Shown here: one piece after another, positions 26,135-34,552 of the stretch
Numbering within the stretch: the first letter of the stretch is position 1
How the letters are laid out: each line of letters starts with the position of its first letter
Origin: Rhodococcus sp. 06-462-5
GTDB taxonomy: Bacteria; Actinomycetota; Actinomycetes; Mycobacteriales; Mycobacteriaceae
Direction: 5' to 3'
DNA: 64,000 bases
Assembly: GCF_002258315.1 (NCBI RefSeq)
Contig: NZ_NOYD01000015.1
Coordinates: forward strand, 1 to 64,000
Position numbers and translations under genes: made by a program
Notes under the pieces: generated by a model
Database searches by the model: none
What the model was told of the DNA's origin: nothing
The model's input: only the letters and a program-made list of their open reading frames with translations

Positions 26135-26839
26135 ATGACCAGTGCCTACCCACCACCCTTTCAGCGCCCGGCACCCGAGCCACAGAAGCCTCGCCGCCCA
26201 CTGGTCGGGAGGGTATTCGCTTGGGCAGCCATTCTTTTCGGGGCGTTCTTCCTGATCGGAGCAATTGTCTCGTTCGAGTTCGGTGCGGTACTCGTCGGCG
26301 CGTTGCTGGTCGGCACCGGAGTCATATACCTGCGCTCGTCACCCGCGCGGGGTCGCAAGGTCTGGGCGGTACCCGCCATCGCCATCCTTCCCGCACTGTT
26401 CGTGATGGGGCTGACCACCACGACCGAAACCGAGACCCCGACCGCCATCGCACCGGTCGCGGCCGTGCCAGCGTTGCCGACCGTCACGACGACCACCGCA
26501 CCGGCGTCGACCACAACACCGGCCCCGACCACGACGACCGCGGCTCCGACCACCGAGCCGGTCGCCGCCGTCGTCGAGATACCGACGACAACGGAATACA
26601 TCCCGTTGCCCGAGCCGGAACCTGTGTACATCCCGGAGCCCGTCTACACGCCGGAACCGGTGTACACACCCGAGCCCGTCTACACCGCCCCCGCGCCGTT
26701 GGCCGCAGTGCCTCCTGTCGTCACGTATGCCAATTGCGACGCAGTCCGAGCCGCCGGTGCAGCACCGATCTACGCGGGCGAGCCGGGTTACAGCCTGAAA
26801 CTCGACCGCGACAAAGACGGGATCGGCTGCGACACCTAA
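26135..26839 (+). CDS. Membrane-anchored excalibur-domain protein with Pro/Thr linker
   Basis: A 234-residue protein. Residues about 24-90 hold two or three hydrophobic segments (VFAWAAILFGAFFLIGAIVS, VWAVPAIAILPALFVMGL). A Thr/Pro/Ala-rich linker of about 70 residues follows, with EPVYxPEPVYTPEPVYT repeats. A C-terminal excalibur calcium-binding domain (YANCDAVRAAGAAPI, LDRDKDGIGCDT) completes it. The DxDxDG-type motif with paired cysteines is the family hallmark. Likely exposed to the cell envelope. The ATG at 26135 is preferred over the longer reading at 26030, which lacks a plausible N-terminus. Its stop overlaps the convergent macrodomain gene stop by 4 bp. Confidence 0.82.
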   Translation: MTSAYPPPFQRPAPEPQKPRRPLVGRVFAWAAILFGAFFLIGAIVSFEFGAVLVGALLVGTGVIYLRSSPARGRKVWAVPAIAILPALFVMGLTTTTETETPTAIAPVAAVPALPTVTTTTAPASTTTPAPTTTTAAPTTEPVAAVVEIPTTTEYIPLPEPEPVYIPEPVYTPEPVYTPEPVYTAPAPLAAVPPVVTYANCDAVRAAGAAPIYAGEPGYSLKLDRDKDGIGCDT

Positions 26840-27345
26840 CCCACCAACCGCCGCGTCAGGTCCGCGGCTTCGCGGGAAAAGGCGACGAGCATGACGAGGT
26901 CGACCGACGGCCGGGCCGCTTTGACTGCCAGGACCTGTTGGGTGACTGCATCCTGCATCGGCCATCCGTAGGAGCCGCCGGAAACCAGCGGAAAGGCAAT
27001 CGACTTCATGTTCATCGACGCTGCCAGTGCCAGGCTCCGGGCGTAGCACAGTCGCAGCAGCTCGGATCTGTCCTCGTGCGGGGAGTAGCGCGGGCCGACG
27101 GTGTGGATGACACAGCCGGCTCGAAGTCGGCCCGCGGTGGTGGCGACGGCTGCGCCGACGTCGAGGCCGTGGGGCAGTGTGGTGGCCCTCAGCGCCTTGC
27201 ATTCTGCGAGGATGTCGGGCCCACCGGCTCGGTGGATGGCACCGTCGACTCCCCCGCCGCCGAGCAATCGTGTATTGGCGGCATTGACGATCGCATCTGC
27301 GGCCACGTCCGTGATGTCGCCCTGGACGACGTCGATGACTGTCAT
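26836..27345 (-). CDS. Macrodomain protein, O-acetyl-ADP-ribose deacetylase type
   Basis: A 169-residue stand-alone macrodomain. IDVVQGDITDVAADAIVNAA and NTRLLGGGGVDGAIHRAGG are the ADP-ribose-binding loops of the MacroD/YmdB class, and PLVSGGSYGWPMQDA the second diphosphate loop. Such enzymes hydrolyse O-acetyl-ADP-ribose or remove ADP-ribose from acidic residues. The start ATG at 27345 overlaps the ADP-ribosylglycohydrolase stop (ATGA), so the two are coupled. Together with the divergent NrtR regulator this points to ADP-ribose/NAD turnover. Confidence 0.88.
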   Translation of the reverse strand: MTVIDVVQGDITDVAADAIVNAANTRLLGGGGVDGAIHRAGGPDILAECKALRATTLPHGLDVGAAVATTAGRLRAGCVIHTVGPRYSPHEDRSELLRLCYARSLALAASMNMKSIAFPLVSGGSYGWPMQDAVTQQVLAVKAARPSVDLVMLVAFSREAADLTRRLVG

Positions 27346-28268
27346 GAAAGCTCCTTCGCTGCAATGATGTTCGAGGTGATTCGGTCGAGGTCGTCGGCGC
27401 GCAACCCTGGGTAGCCGTGGACGATGTCGCGCCATTCGCTCGGCACCGCCGATGCGCCCCACCGCGCTCCGAGGAGTCCTCCGGCTATGGCCGCCGTGGT
27501 GTCGGTGTCGCCGCCGGCGCGGACGCACAGTTCGAGAGCGGCGGGCAGGGGCTGCTCCGCGTCGGCCGACCGATGGATTGCCCACCACGCCGTCTGCAGA
27601 GCGTGAACCACCCAGCCGTTGTTCGGGAAGTCGGACGGCTGCCCCTGCTGTGCTTGACGAAGCAGAGGCTGCCAGAAGTCGCGGACATCGGCTTCGGCAT
27701 CGATCAAGAACTCGGTCACGCCGTCGTAGGTGGAGTTCAGAACCGCGTATCGAATTGCGTGACTCCACATTTGGCACGCTTGCCCGGCGCGGGGATCGGA
27801 ATGAGTGAGTGCACTGATCCGCGCAGCAGCATCTCGACAACCCGCCGGGTCATCGAGGTAGGCCAGGGCAACCGGTGCCGTTCGCATGAGTGATCCGTTG
27901 CCGCCGGTTCTCCCTGTCAACGACGCCGCTGCCGCAGTCATGTCGGCACCATTGCGCGTCGGCTGCGACAGCACCAGCCGAGTCTGGTTTCCCACGTCGG
28001 GAGGGTTCTGGTGGAACCAGTCGCGAAAGTACTCGGCGATCTCGTCCACGTCGGCGCCCCGCTCGAGTGCGCGCGCGACGCAGAGCGCCATCGAGGTGTC
28101 GTCGGTCCATTCGCCCGGGGACCAGTCGAATGCGCCGCCGCCGATCATGGCGATGGTCGTCTCGGGAGTGGGATATCCGAATTCGTATCCTGCGCCCAAC
28201 GCATCGCCCACCGCGGTTCCCAGCAGAACCCCTCGCGCCCGATCGTGCTGAATGTCGGTCAACCGCAT
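27342..28268 (-). CDS. ADP-ribosylglycohydrolase (ARH/DraG family)
   Basis: A 308-residue protein with the two metal-binding motifs of the family: WTDDTSMAL near residue 54 and AGGDTDTTAAIAGGLLGA near 251. GVLLGTAVGDALG at the N-terminus is also typical. ARH/DraG enzymes remove ADP-ribose from arginine or serine or act on small ADP-ribosylated molecules, using two Mg ions. The gene is first in an operon with the macrodomain gene and faces nrtR across a 52-bp gap holding a probable NrtR site. Whether it acts on proteins or metabolites is unknown. Confidence 0.88.
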   Translation of the reverse strand: MRLTDIQHDRARGVLLGTAVGDALGAGYEFGYPTPETTIAMIGGGAFDWSPGEWTDDTSMALCVARALERGADVDEIAEYFRDWFHQNPPDVGNQTRLVLSQPTRNGADMTAAAASLTGRTGGNGSLMRTAPVALAYLDDPAGCRDAAARISALTHSDPRAGQACQMWSHAIRYAVLNSTYDGVTEFLIDAEADVRDFWQPLLRQAQQGQPSDFPNNGWVVHALQTAWWAIHRSADAEQPLPAALELCVRAGGDTDTTAAIAGGLLGARWGASAVPSEWRDIVHGYPGLRADDLDRITSNIIAAKELS

Positions 28269-28287
28269 CTCTACCCCTTAGATTGAT

Positions 28288-28319
28288 ATTGCGCTAACCA
28301 TAGATCACATTAGCGCTAA
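28288..28319. promoter_or_regulatory. Twin NrtR-type operator
   Basis: ATTGCGCTAA (28288-28297) and the perfect palindrome TTAGCGCTAA (28310-28319) share GCGCTAA and lie exactly 22 bp, two helical turns, apart. They fill the 52-bp divergent gap between the ADP-ribosylglycohydrolase gene and nrtR, ending one base before the nrtR ATG. This fits autorepression and control of the hydrolase operon. Binding is inferred. Confidence 0.6.
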
Positions 28320-28320
28320 G

Positions 28321-29004
28321 ATGCAAGACATGACGTGGAGAGACCGAAACGGCAACGCTCTGACCGACTATCCGCGCCCCTCCGTGGCCGTCGATGTCGC
28401 AGTACTGACCGTCCGCGAACGGCGACTGCACGTCGTCGTCGTTCCGTCGGAGCGCGGCCCTGCGTTACCGGGCACGTTCCTGCGACCGTCGGAGACCCTC
28501 GCCGACGCGGCAGACCGCGCGTTGAGGACGAAGGCAGGCCTGATCGATCTCTCTTTTCATCAGCTGAGGATGTTCGACGGCCCTGATCGCGACGACCGCG
28601 GATGGGTACTGTCGATGGCGCACAGCGCAGCGATATCGGCTCGATCACTCTCTCCCACAACCGAATCGATGCCGATCGACGGCTCCGCACCGGTGTCGCC
28701 GCTGGCCTTCGACCACGGCAACATGGTGACCGAGGCGGTACTGGACCTCCGTGACCGCTACGCGCGTGAGGTCGATTCCGCACTGTTGTCGGACGCGGAA
28801 TTCACCCTTCTCGAACTCCGCGAGCTGTACGAGATCGTCTTCGATCGTCCGCTCCCGAAAGACACGTTCCGACGCCACGTCATCGGCTCGTTGCAAGGAA
28901 CGGGCGCAACCTCGACCGCGGGCGGCGGCCGCCCCGCGGAGCTGTATCGCCGTGCATCGAATCCGGCTCTCCCTGCGTCTGCGGGCTCGTTCCTTCTTCG
29001 CTGA
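28321..29004 (+). CDS. NrtR-type (Nudix-related) transcriptional regulator
   Basis: A 227-residue protein. The N-terminal domain (PSVAVDVAVLTVRERRLHVV, ADAADRALRTKAGL) is Nudix-like but lacks an intact Nudix box. The C-terminal part (LLELRELYEIVFDRPLPKDT, FRRHVIGSL) is the winged HTH of NrtR regulators. NrtR senses ADP-ribose or related compounds and represses NAD-metabolism genes. Here it is divergent from an ADP-ribosylglycohydrolase/macrodomain operon. Start 28321 leaves no room for a Shine-Dalgarno because the operator ends at 28319, so the mRNA may be leaderless; ATG 28330 is the alternative. Confidence 0.8.
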   Translation: MQDMTWRDRNGNALTDYPRPSVAVDVAVLTVRERRLHVVVVPSERGPALPGTFLRPSETLADAADRALRTKAGLIDLSFHQLRMFDGPDRDDRGWVLSMAHSAAISARSLSPTTESMPIDGSAPVSPLAFDHGNMVTEAVLDLRDRYAREVDSALLSDAEFTLLELRELYEIVFDRPLPKDTFRRHVIGSLQGTGATSTAGGGRPAELYRRASNPALPASAGSFLLR

Positions 29005-29028
29005 GGGCACGGATCGACGAAACCGGAC

Positions 29029-30219
29029 ATGCCAACAGATAAGCTGGGAGTCATGGGATCGAAGCGGCCTGCCAACCGCGGACAGAAACGTGCAGAAAAG
29101 ACCAAGGCCCGGCAACGGCGTCACCAGCAATCCCGACCGGCCCCGACCGGTGCCGTCACCGAACGCATCGCCGATCTGATCGACGGTTTCGTCGAATGGC
29201 TCGACGAGAGCGAGATGTCGGAACAATCGGAGGCGATCTCTCGGCTCGTGTCGTCGACACTGACCCAACTTGCCGGTGCTCGTCACGGCTTCTCCCCCAG
29301 CGCGTGGCTTCCCGCTGATGCGCACTTGCTGGTCGATGCGGCCGAACGCATCCTGCAGGAGGATTCCGACACTGCCGAGGACACCGCGGTCAATCTTGTT
29401 CTCACCTCGCTGCAGTATCTGACGTTCCTCGATGAGACCGATCTATGGGACGGCAGCCCCGAGGACTACGCGCACTGCATGGAAGACCTCTCGGACTTCC
29501 TCGAGGGCGACGAGCCCGACATGCTCGACGCCGACGACATCGACCTGCCCGACGTTTCCCTGGCCCAGGAACTCGCCGCCATCTCGGCGCTTCCGTTGCT
29601 GCCTGCACTCGACGACATCGTCGCGCGCGTGGCCGACGGATTGGCGGTGGGCGACGATGCCGAACTGCAGCGCGCCGTCGGATCTGCCCCGCTCGATCCC
29701 TCCCACCTCGGTGTGGGTGCCGCGGTCGATTACTGGTCGACGGCCATCGCCACCGAACTGATTCGCATCGACGGAGACACCGCCAGGCCGGGAGACAATG
29801 CACATTCGCTGGCCGGCCGTGGAGCCGAGACCGTGCACGAGCTGGTTGCCGAACACGTGCGCGTGCAGCTATCGGGAGATGCCGACGACCCCGATGTGTC
29901 ACGGTCGCTGGCCAACACGTTCGCGGTGCAGACGCTCCTGGCCGCCATGACAGACGAGCTGCCGATCAACAACGAGGGCGAGGACTACGCCGAGCTCGAA
30001 GGTGAGGATCTGCGTACGGCACAGCTGATCGACCACCGGGTTCGATCCCTCATCGAGCAGGGCATCCTCGTCAGAATCGAGGAGGTTCTCGCCGTTCCGC
30101 ACGCGTTGCGTCCGGCGGTGCTGGACGGTGTGGCCGAGGCGCAGCCGTTCGGTGTGATGGACGAGGAGTCGCAGGACGACCCGCTCTACAGCTCGGTCGA
30201 GGATTCGGCGTCGTCGTGA
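29029..30219 (+). CDS. Acidic protein of unknown function
   Basis: A 396-residue protein that I do not recognise. A short basic N-terminus (KRPANRGQKRAEKTKARQRR) is followed by a long, strongly acidic, mostly helical body rich in Asp, Glu, Leu and Ala (EDYAHCMEDLSDFLEGDEPD). No signal peptide, membrane helix or catalytic motif is seen. Two starts are possible, 29029 and 29053 (MGSKRPAN). It lies 24 bp after nrtR and 91 bp before the YbjN-like gene, all on the plus strand. The basic tail could bind nucleic acid; that is speculation. Confidence 0.6.
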   Translation: MPTDKLGVMGSKRPANRGQKRAEKTKARQRRHQQSRPAPTGAVTERIADLIDGFVEWLDESEMSEQSEAISRLVSSTLTQLAGARHGFSPSAWLPADAHLLVDAAERILQEDSDTAEDTAVNLVLTSLQYLTFLDETDLWDGSPEDYAHCMEDLSDFLEGDEPDMLDADDIDLPDVSLAQELAAISALPLLPALDDIVARVADGLAVGDDAELQRAVGSAPLDPSHLGVGAAVDYWSTAIATELIRIDGDTARPGDNAHSLAGRGAETVHELVAEHVRVQLSGDADDPDVSRSLANTFAVQTLLAAMTDELPINNEGEDYAELEGEDLRTAQLIDHRVRSLIEQGILVRIEEVLAVPHALRPAVLDGVAEAQPFGVMDEESQDDPLYSSVEDSASS

Positions 30220-30310
30220 CACCCACCGCGAGCGCCGAGACCGTGTCGGTGGTCGCCGCTAGCGTCACCGACTGTGCGTTACGGCAACGCGATCTGGGTA
30301 AGGAGCCGAC

Positions 30311-31612
30311 ATGAGCGATTCACTCGAGTTCGACTTCGACGTCGATGCTGCCTGGATGCAATTCCAGCGCAAGCTCGGCGATTACGTCTGCGCGATGCGC
30401 GACGGCGATGCTTTGGTGATCGAGTCGCGTTACGACACCACCGACGGCGTACCCGACACCGCAGCCTGCGTGCAGTTCTACGCCTGGGATCTGGATATGG
30501 TCCGCTGCGAAATTCCGTCGAACGAGCATCTGCACAGTGGACGCGCCATCACCACCGAGCAGCGAGAAGCATTGAGCCGAATCGGATTTCGCACGACAGT
30601 CGATTCCGAGCCCACGGCACCGCATGTCGACCGCAATCGCTCGTGGTCCGATGATCTGGCAAAGAAGACTGTCGCGGTGTTCCGCGACATCTGGGGTCTG
30701 CCCCACCCGTCCTTCCTGGGCTCACGCGCCACCGGTCGCTACGACGTCCCGAGTTTCGACGCCACCACCACCGAGACCGATACGGCCGTAGTCCCACTGT
30801 GCGTGCAACCGAAGGGCAAGGAACACCTACAGCAACTCGTCGACCGAGCCCTGGAGCCATGGTTCGGTTTCCCGCCGGATCACGACCCCGACGGCGACAT
30901 TCCCCTGCGGTTCGCGAGCGGCACCGCGTACGTGTCGGTCAAGCCAACCGAACCTGTCGTCGAGATCAATTCGACGCTGGTTCACGCCGTATCCGGACGA
31001 ACCCGCGCGGCCGAGTTGCTGGTCGATCTCAATCTGCAGCTCCCGGACGTGATGCTTCATCTGGTTCAGGACTGCATCGTCGCGCAGGTGCGAGTGAGCG
31101 GGTCGCCCTTCGTTGCCGATCACCTGCTGTGGGCTGTGCGGATGCTCAGTCATGTGTGGGAGCAGGTGGACGACAAATTCGCCGAGGATTTCGGCGGCGC
31201 ACTCGGGGAACCGACACCGCCGCCGATCGACGCGGAAGACTTCCCGGACGGTCTGCTCGAGCTGGTAGAGCTTCTTGCCCGGTCCGAAGAGTCCCTCGAC
31301 CTCGACACCGTCCTCGGATGTTGCTCCTCCGATCGCGATGTCGTCGTCTCCTACCTCCGCATCAGCGCCGAGCAGGAGGCGTCGTGGCGCGGTATGGCAG
31401 TCGCTGCGGATCTCGGTGACGAGCAGTGCGACGTCGACGAGGCAGATCGAGAAGCCGGCAAATGGGGACGCGCGGTTGCTGCTCTGCGCGAGGTGCTGCG
31501 CAGCACACCCGAGCACATCGCGCCGGTGGTCGATCCGTCGGCGATCCAGCTGCAGCTGTTCGAGACCGATGAGGTGGCAGAGATCTCCGACGAGCGTTCG
31601 GACGAACAGTAG
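30311..31612 (+). CDS. YbjN/TY-Chap-like protein, long form
   Basis: A 433-residue protein with at least two YbjN/TY-Chap-like domains. The first (about 1-140) carries FRDIWGLPHPSFLG, shared with the protein at 16156-16974. The second (about 160-290) begins VQPKGKEHLQQLVDRALEPW and has VSVKPTEPVVEINSTLVHAV. A C-terminal helical region of about 100 residues (SLDLDTVLGCCSSDRDVVVS) may be another HTH-like or packing domain. No secretion signal. The domains resemble bacterial secretion chaperones and probably bind peptides or proteins. The function is not established. Confidence 0.65.
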   Translation: MSDSLEFDFDVDAAWMQFQRKLGDYVCAMRDGDALVIESRYDTTDGVPDTAACVQFYAWDLDMVRCEIPSNEHLHSGRAITTEQREALSRIGFRTTVDSEPTAPHVDRNRSWSDDLAKKTVAVFRDIWGLPHPSFLGSRATGRYDVPSFDATTTETDTAVVPLCVQPKGKEHLQQLVDRALEPWFGFPPDHDPDGDIPLRFASGTAYVSVKPTEPVVEINSTLVHAVSGRTRAAELLVDLNLQLPDVMLHLVQDCIVAQVRVSGSPFVADHLLWAVRMLSHVWEQVDDKFAEDFGGALGEPTPPPIDAEDFPDGLLELVELLARSEESLDLDTVLGCCSSDRDVVVSYLRISAEQEASWRGMAVAADLGDEQCDVDEADREAGKWGRAVAALREVLRSTPEHIAPVVDPSAIQLQLFETDEVAEISDERSDEQ

Positions 31613-31654
31613 ACGGCAGCCGACCAGGATTTTTCCCGCGCGCTTCCCTTTCGT

Positions 31655-31676
31655 GTTAACTGGGGTTACATTAACT
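31655..31676. promoter_or_regulatory. TAAC/GTTA repeat upstream of the AurF-type gene
   Basis: TAAC (31657-31660)-TGGG-GTTA (31665-31668) is an inverted repeat, followed by another TAAC at 31672-31675. It lies 29 bp before the oxygenase start, where a repressor operator would be expected. No regulator gene is adjacent, so the binding protein is unknown. Confidence 0.35.
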
Positions 31677-31704
31677 CTATGTTCGCACCTCGTTTGGAGA
31701 AGCC

Positions 31705-32724
31705 ATGACACTGACGACAGGCACTACGTCCGTTTCGGTCGACACCGACGCCACGGACGAACAGCAGTACAACGAGACGCTCACCCTGCTGTCCGAGGGT
31801 TCCGTGCACAAGCACTTCGATCCGTACGTCGACATCGACTGGGAGTCCGAGAAGTTCGCGGTGCCCGCCAACGATCCCCGCTGGGTACTCCCCGCCAAGA
31901 CGGACCCGATCGGTGGCCACGCCTGGTACCAGGCACTACCGCTCGAGAAGCAGATCGAGATCGGCATGTGGCGTCAGGCCAACGTCGCCAAGGTCGGTCT
32001 CCAGTTCGAGAACATCCTGATCCGCGGCATGATGCAGTACGTGTTCTCGCTGCCCAACGGCTCGGCCGAGGCACGATACTGCACCCACGAATCCATCGAA
32101 GAGTGCAACCACACCCTGATGTTCCAAGAGATGGTCAACCGCGTCGATTCCGACGCCCCCGGCATGAGCCGGCCCATGAAGATGCTCTCGCCGTTCATCC
32201 CCTTGTTCGCCACGCTGCTGCCCGAACTGTTCTTCGTCGGCGTCCTCGCAGGCGAGGAGCCCATCGACCACATTCAGAAGTCGGTCCTGCGGTCCGGTGA
32301 GGAAATCCATCCGATCATGCAGAGCGTCATGGCAATTCACGTCGCCGAGGAGGCACGACACATCTCGTTCGCGCACCAGTTGCTACGTCGTCGCGTTCCC
32401 AAGATGTCCAAGGCCGGGCGGTTCCTGCTCTCGCTGGCGTTCCCGGTCACGATGCGCATCCTGTGCGACGTCATCGTCATTCCGCCGAAGAAGTTCTGGA
32501 CGAAGTTCGACATCCCGAAGCAGGTCAAGAAGGACCTGTTCTGGGGCACCGAGGAATCACAGCACGCGCTGCAGGACTACTTCGGAGATGTGCGCATGCT
32601 GGCCACCGACACCGGAATGATGAATCGCGCCGCTCGACTCATGTGGAAGCTGTGCGGAATCGACGGCAAAGCGTCACGTTTCCGTAGCGAACCCGACCGC
32701 AGTTCGAGCCAGTTCGCCGCATAG
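31705..32724 (+). CDS. AurF-type diiron oxygenase
   Basis: A 339-residue protein matching the non-haem diiron N-oxygenase family. Metal ligands fall in the AurF pattern: E102, E133-x2-H136 (in IEECNH) and H212-x3-E216-x2-H219 (in HVAEEARH), with E184 or E185 a candidate for the remaining glutamate. AurF oxidises an arylamine to a nitroarene; mycobacterial relatives have unknown substrates. The fprB gene follows 45 bp downstream and probably supplies electrons. GGAG precedes the ATG. The substrate cannot be predicted: no biosynthetic cluster surrounds it. Confidence 0.82.
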   Translation: MTLTTGTTSVSVDTDATDEQQYNETLTLLSEGSVHKHFDPYVDIDWESEKFAVPANDPRWVLPAKTDPIGGHAWYQALPLEKQIEIGMWRQANVAKVGLQFENILIRGMMQYVFSLPNGSAEARYCTHESIEECNHTLMFQEMVNRVDSDAPGMSRPMKMLSPFIPLFATLLPELFFVGVLAGEEPIDHIQKSVLRSGEEIHPIMQSVMAIHVAEEARHISFAHQLLRRRVPKMSKAGRFLLSLAFPVTMRILCDVIVIPPKKFWTKFDIPKQVKKDLFWGTEESQHALQDYFGDVRMLATDTGMMNRAARLMWKLCGIDGKASRFRSEPDRSSSQFAA

Positions 32725-32769
32725 CACTCTCGCCGCTCAGCCTTCTTGCCTCTGCCGTCAGGAAATCTC

Positions 32770-34368
32770 ATGCCCCACGTCGTCACCCAGTCATGTTGCA
32801 GCGACGCATCGTGCGTCTACGCGTGTCCCGTCAACTGCATTCACCCCACTCCCGACGAACCGGATTTCCTGACGGCGGAAATGTTGCACATCGATCCGCA
32901 ATCGTGTGTCGACTGTGGCGCGTGCGTTTCGGCCTGCCCCGTCGATGCCATTGTGCCGCAGGCGAAACTGACCGAGGCGCAACTGCCGTTCCTGACGATC
33001 AATGCGGATTTCTACAAGCAGGAGCGCCCACCGCGGCCCATTCTGGCCCCGGTCACCCCGGCAGCCTCGGTCTCGAGGGATCGTCAGCCGCTTCGAGTCG
33101 CAATCGTCGGCTCGGGCCCGTCCGCCATGTATGCCGCGGACGAACTGCTCACCCAGCCGGGCGTGAGGGTCGATGTCTACGATCGACTTCCGCAACCTCA
33201 CGGCCTCGCTCGACTCGGCGTCGCACCCGATCACCAGAAGACGCGTCAGGTGTCCCGATTGTTCGAAACCATCTCCGCGCAGGAGGGATTTACCTACCAC
33301 CTCGGAGTCGAGGTCGGCAAGGACGTCACCCACGACGAGTTGATGGACACCCACCACGCCGTGATCTACGCAGTCGGTGCATCATCGGATCGCGAGCTCC
33401 GCATTCCGGGAGCCGAATTGCCCGGTCGCAGTTCGGCAACCGACTTCGTCGCCTGGTACAACGGCCACCCCGATCACGCGCACCGCACGTTCGACCTCTC
33501 GCACGAACGCGCCGTCATCGTCGGTAACGGCAACGTCGCACTCGACGTCGCCCGTATTCTGACGATGAATCCGGATGCCCTCGCCCAGACAGACATCGCA
33601 CCGTACGCGTTGGACGCCCTGCGCCACAGCGCAGTCCGTGAAGTGGTCATCGTCGGCCGACGCGGTGTGGCACAGTCCGCCTTCACCGTGCCCGAGTTCG
33701 CCGGATTGCTGACCGTCCCCGATATCGACCTGGCCATCGACCGCAGCGAACTCGCACTCGATCCGGTCACCGTCCGACTCGCCGCGACCGACGACCTACC
33801 CCACGCCGTGGCACAGAAATTGCAACTGCTTCGCCACGTCGACGAATCCCCCGAACACAGCGACGGTCGCAAGCGAATCACTCTGCGCTACCTTCTCTCC
33901 CCCACCAGGATCCTCGGTACCGATCGCGTGACGGGTATCGAGTTCGACCGAATGGGCCTCTCCGCGGACGGCGACGACGTGGTTCGCAGCACGCCGACCG
34001 GTGACGTGGACAGCATCGAGGCCGGACTCGTCCTCACCTCCATCGGCTACCGCGGTGTCGCGCTCCCCGGGGTTCCGTTCGACGACCGAGCCGGCATCAT
34101 TCCCAACACCGGCGGCCGCGTGTTGCAGGAATCCGGTGGGCAGACGTCGGTCGGCAGCTACGTCACCGGTTGGATCAAGCGCGGTCCTTCGGGATTCATC
34201 GGCACCAACAAATCCTGTGCCCAGGAAACCGTCGGCCATCTGGTCGACGACTTCAACGCCGGTCGCCTGACGGATCCGATCGAGCTGCCCGACACCTGGC
34301 CTGCCGGGGCGAACCGGGGCACGCTACGACGCTCGAAAGACAGGCTGCTGGCCCTGCGCCGCTCCTGA
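32770..34368 (+). CDS. fprB: Ferredoxin/ferredoxin-NADP reductase fusion, FprB type
   Basis: A 532-residue fusion. Residues 1-75 are a bacterial ferredoxin with two Fe-S motifs (CCSDASCVYACPVNC and CVDCGACVSACP). The rest is an adrenodoxin-reductase-like FAD/NADPH domain: VAIVGSGPSAMYAADELL, DRLPQPHGLARLGVAPDH, VIVGNGNVALDVARIL and SYVTGWIKRGPSGFIGTNK. This is the M. tuberculosis FprB architecture. The ATG at 32770 has AGGAAA upstream and begins exactly at the conserved MPHVVTQSCC. It would pass electrons from NADPH to an oxygenase, most simply the adjacent AurF-type protein. Confidence 0.92.
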   Translation: MPHVVTQSCCSDASCVYACPVNCIHPTPDEPDFLTAEMLHIDPQSCVDCGACVSACPVDAIVPQAKLTEAQLPFLTINADFYKQERPPRPILAPVTPAASVSRDRQPLRVAIVGSGPSAMYAADELLTQPGVRVDVYDRLPQPHGLARLGVAPDHQKTRQVSRLFETISAQEGFTYHLGVEVGKDVTHDELMDTHHAVIYAVGASSDRELRIPGAELPGRSSATDFVAWYNGHPDHAHRTFDLSHERAVIVGNGNVALDVARILTMNPDALAQTDIAPYALDALRHSAVREVVIVGRRGVAQSAFTVPEFAGLLTVPDIDLAIDRSELALDPVTVRLAATDDLPHAVAQKLQLLRHVDESPEHSDGRKRITLRYLLSPTRILGTDRVTGIEFDRMGLSADGDDVVRSTPTGDVDSIEAGLVLTSIGYRGVALPGVPFDDRAGIIPNTGGRVLQESGGQTSVGSYVTGWIKRGPSGFIGTNKSCAQETVGHLVDDFNAGRLTDPIELPDTWPAGANRGTLRRSKDRLLALRRS

Positions 34369-34552
34369 TTGCTCACCTCGGTTGGGATCAATGCGCCTTT
34401 CGGTCACTCCAACTGCAAGAAAGCCACATTCATCCGGGTGACGAAGGCCGCAGCGCGCGGGAAGCAGTGTCGAGGTTGAAGCGTCGACCATCGGGGTACA
34501 CCGAGGCATCGGCCACCGATTCGCGGCGGGCCAACACCTCGAGGAGCACGAG

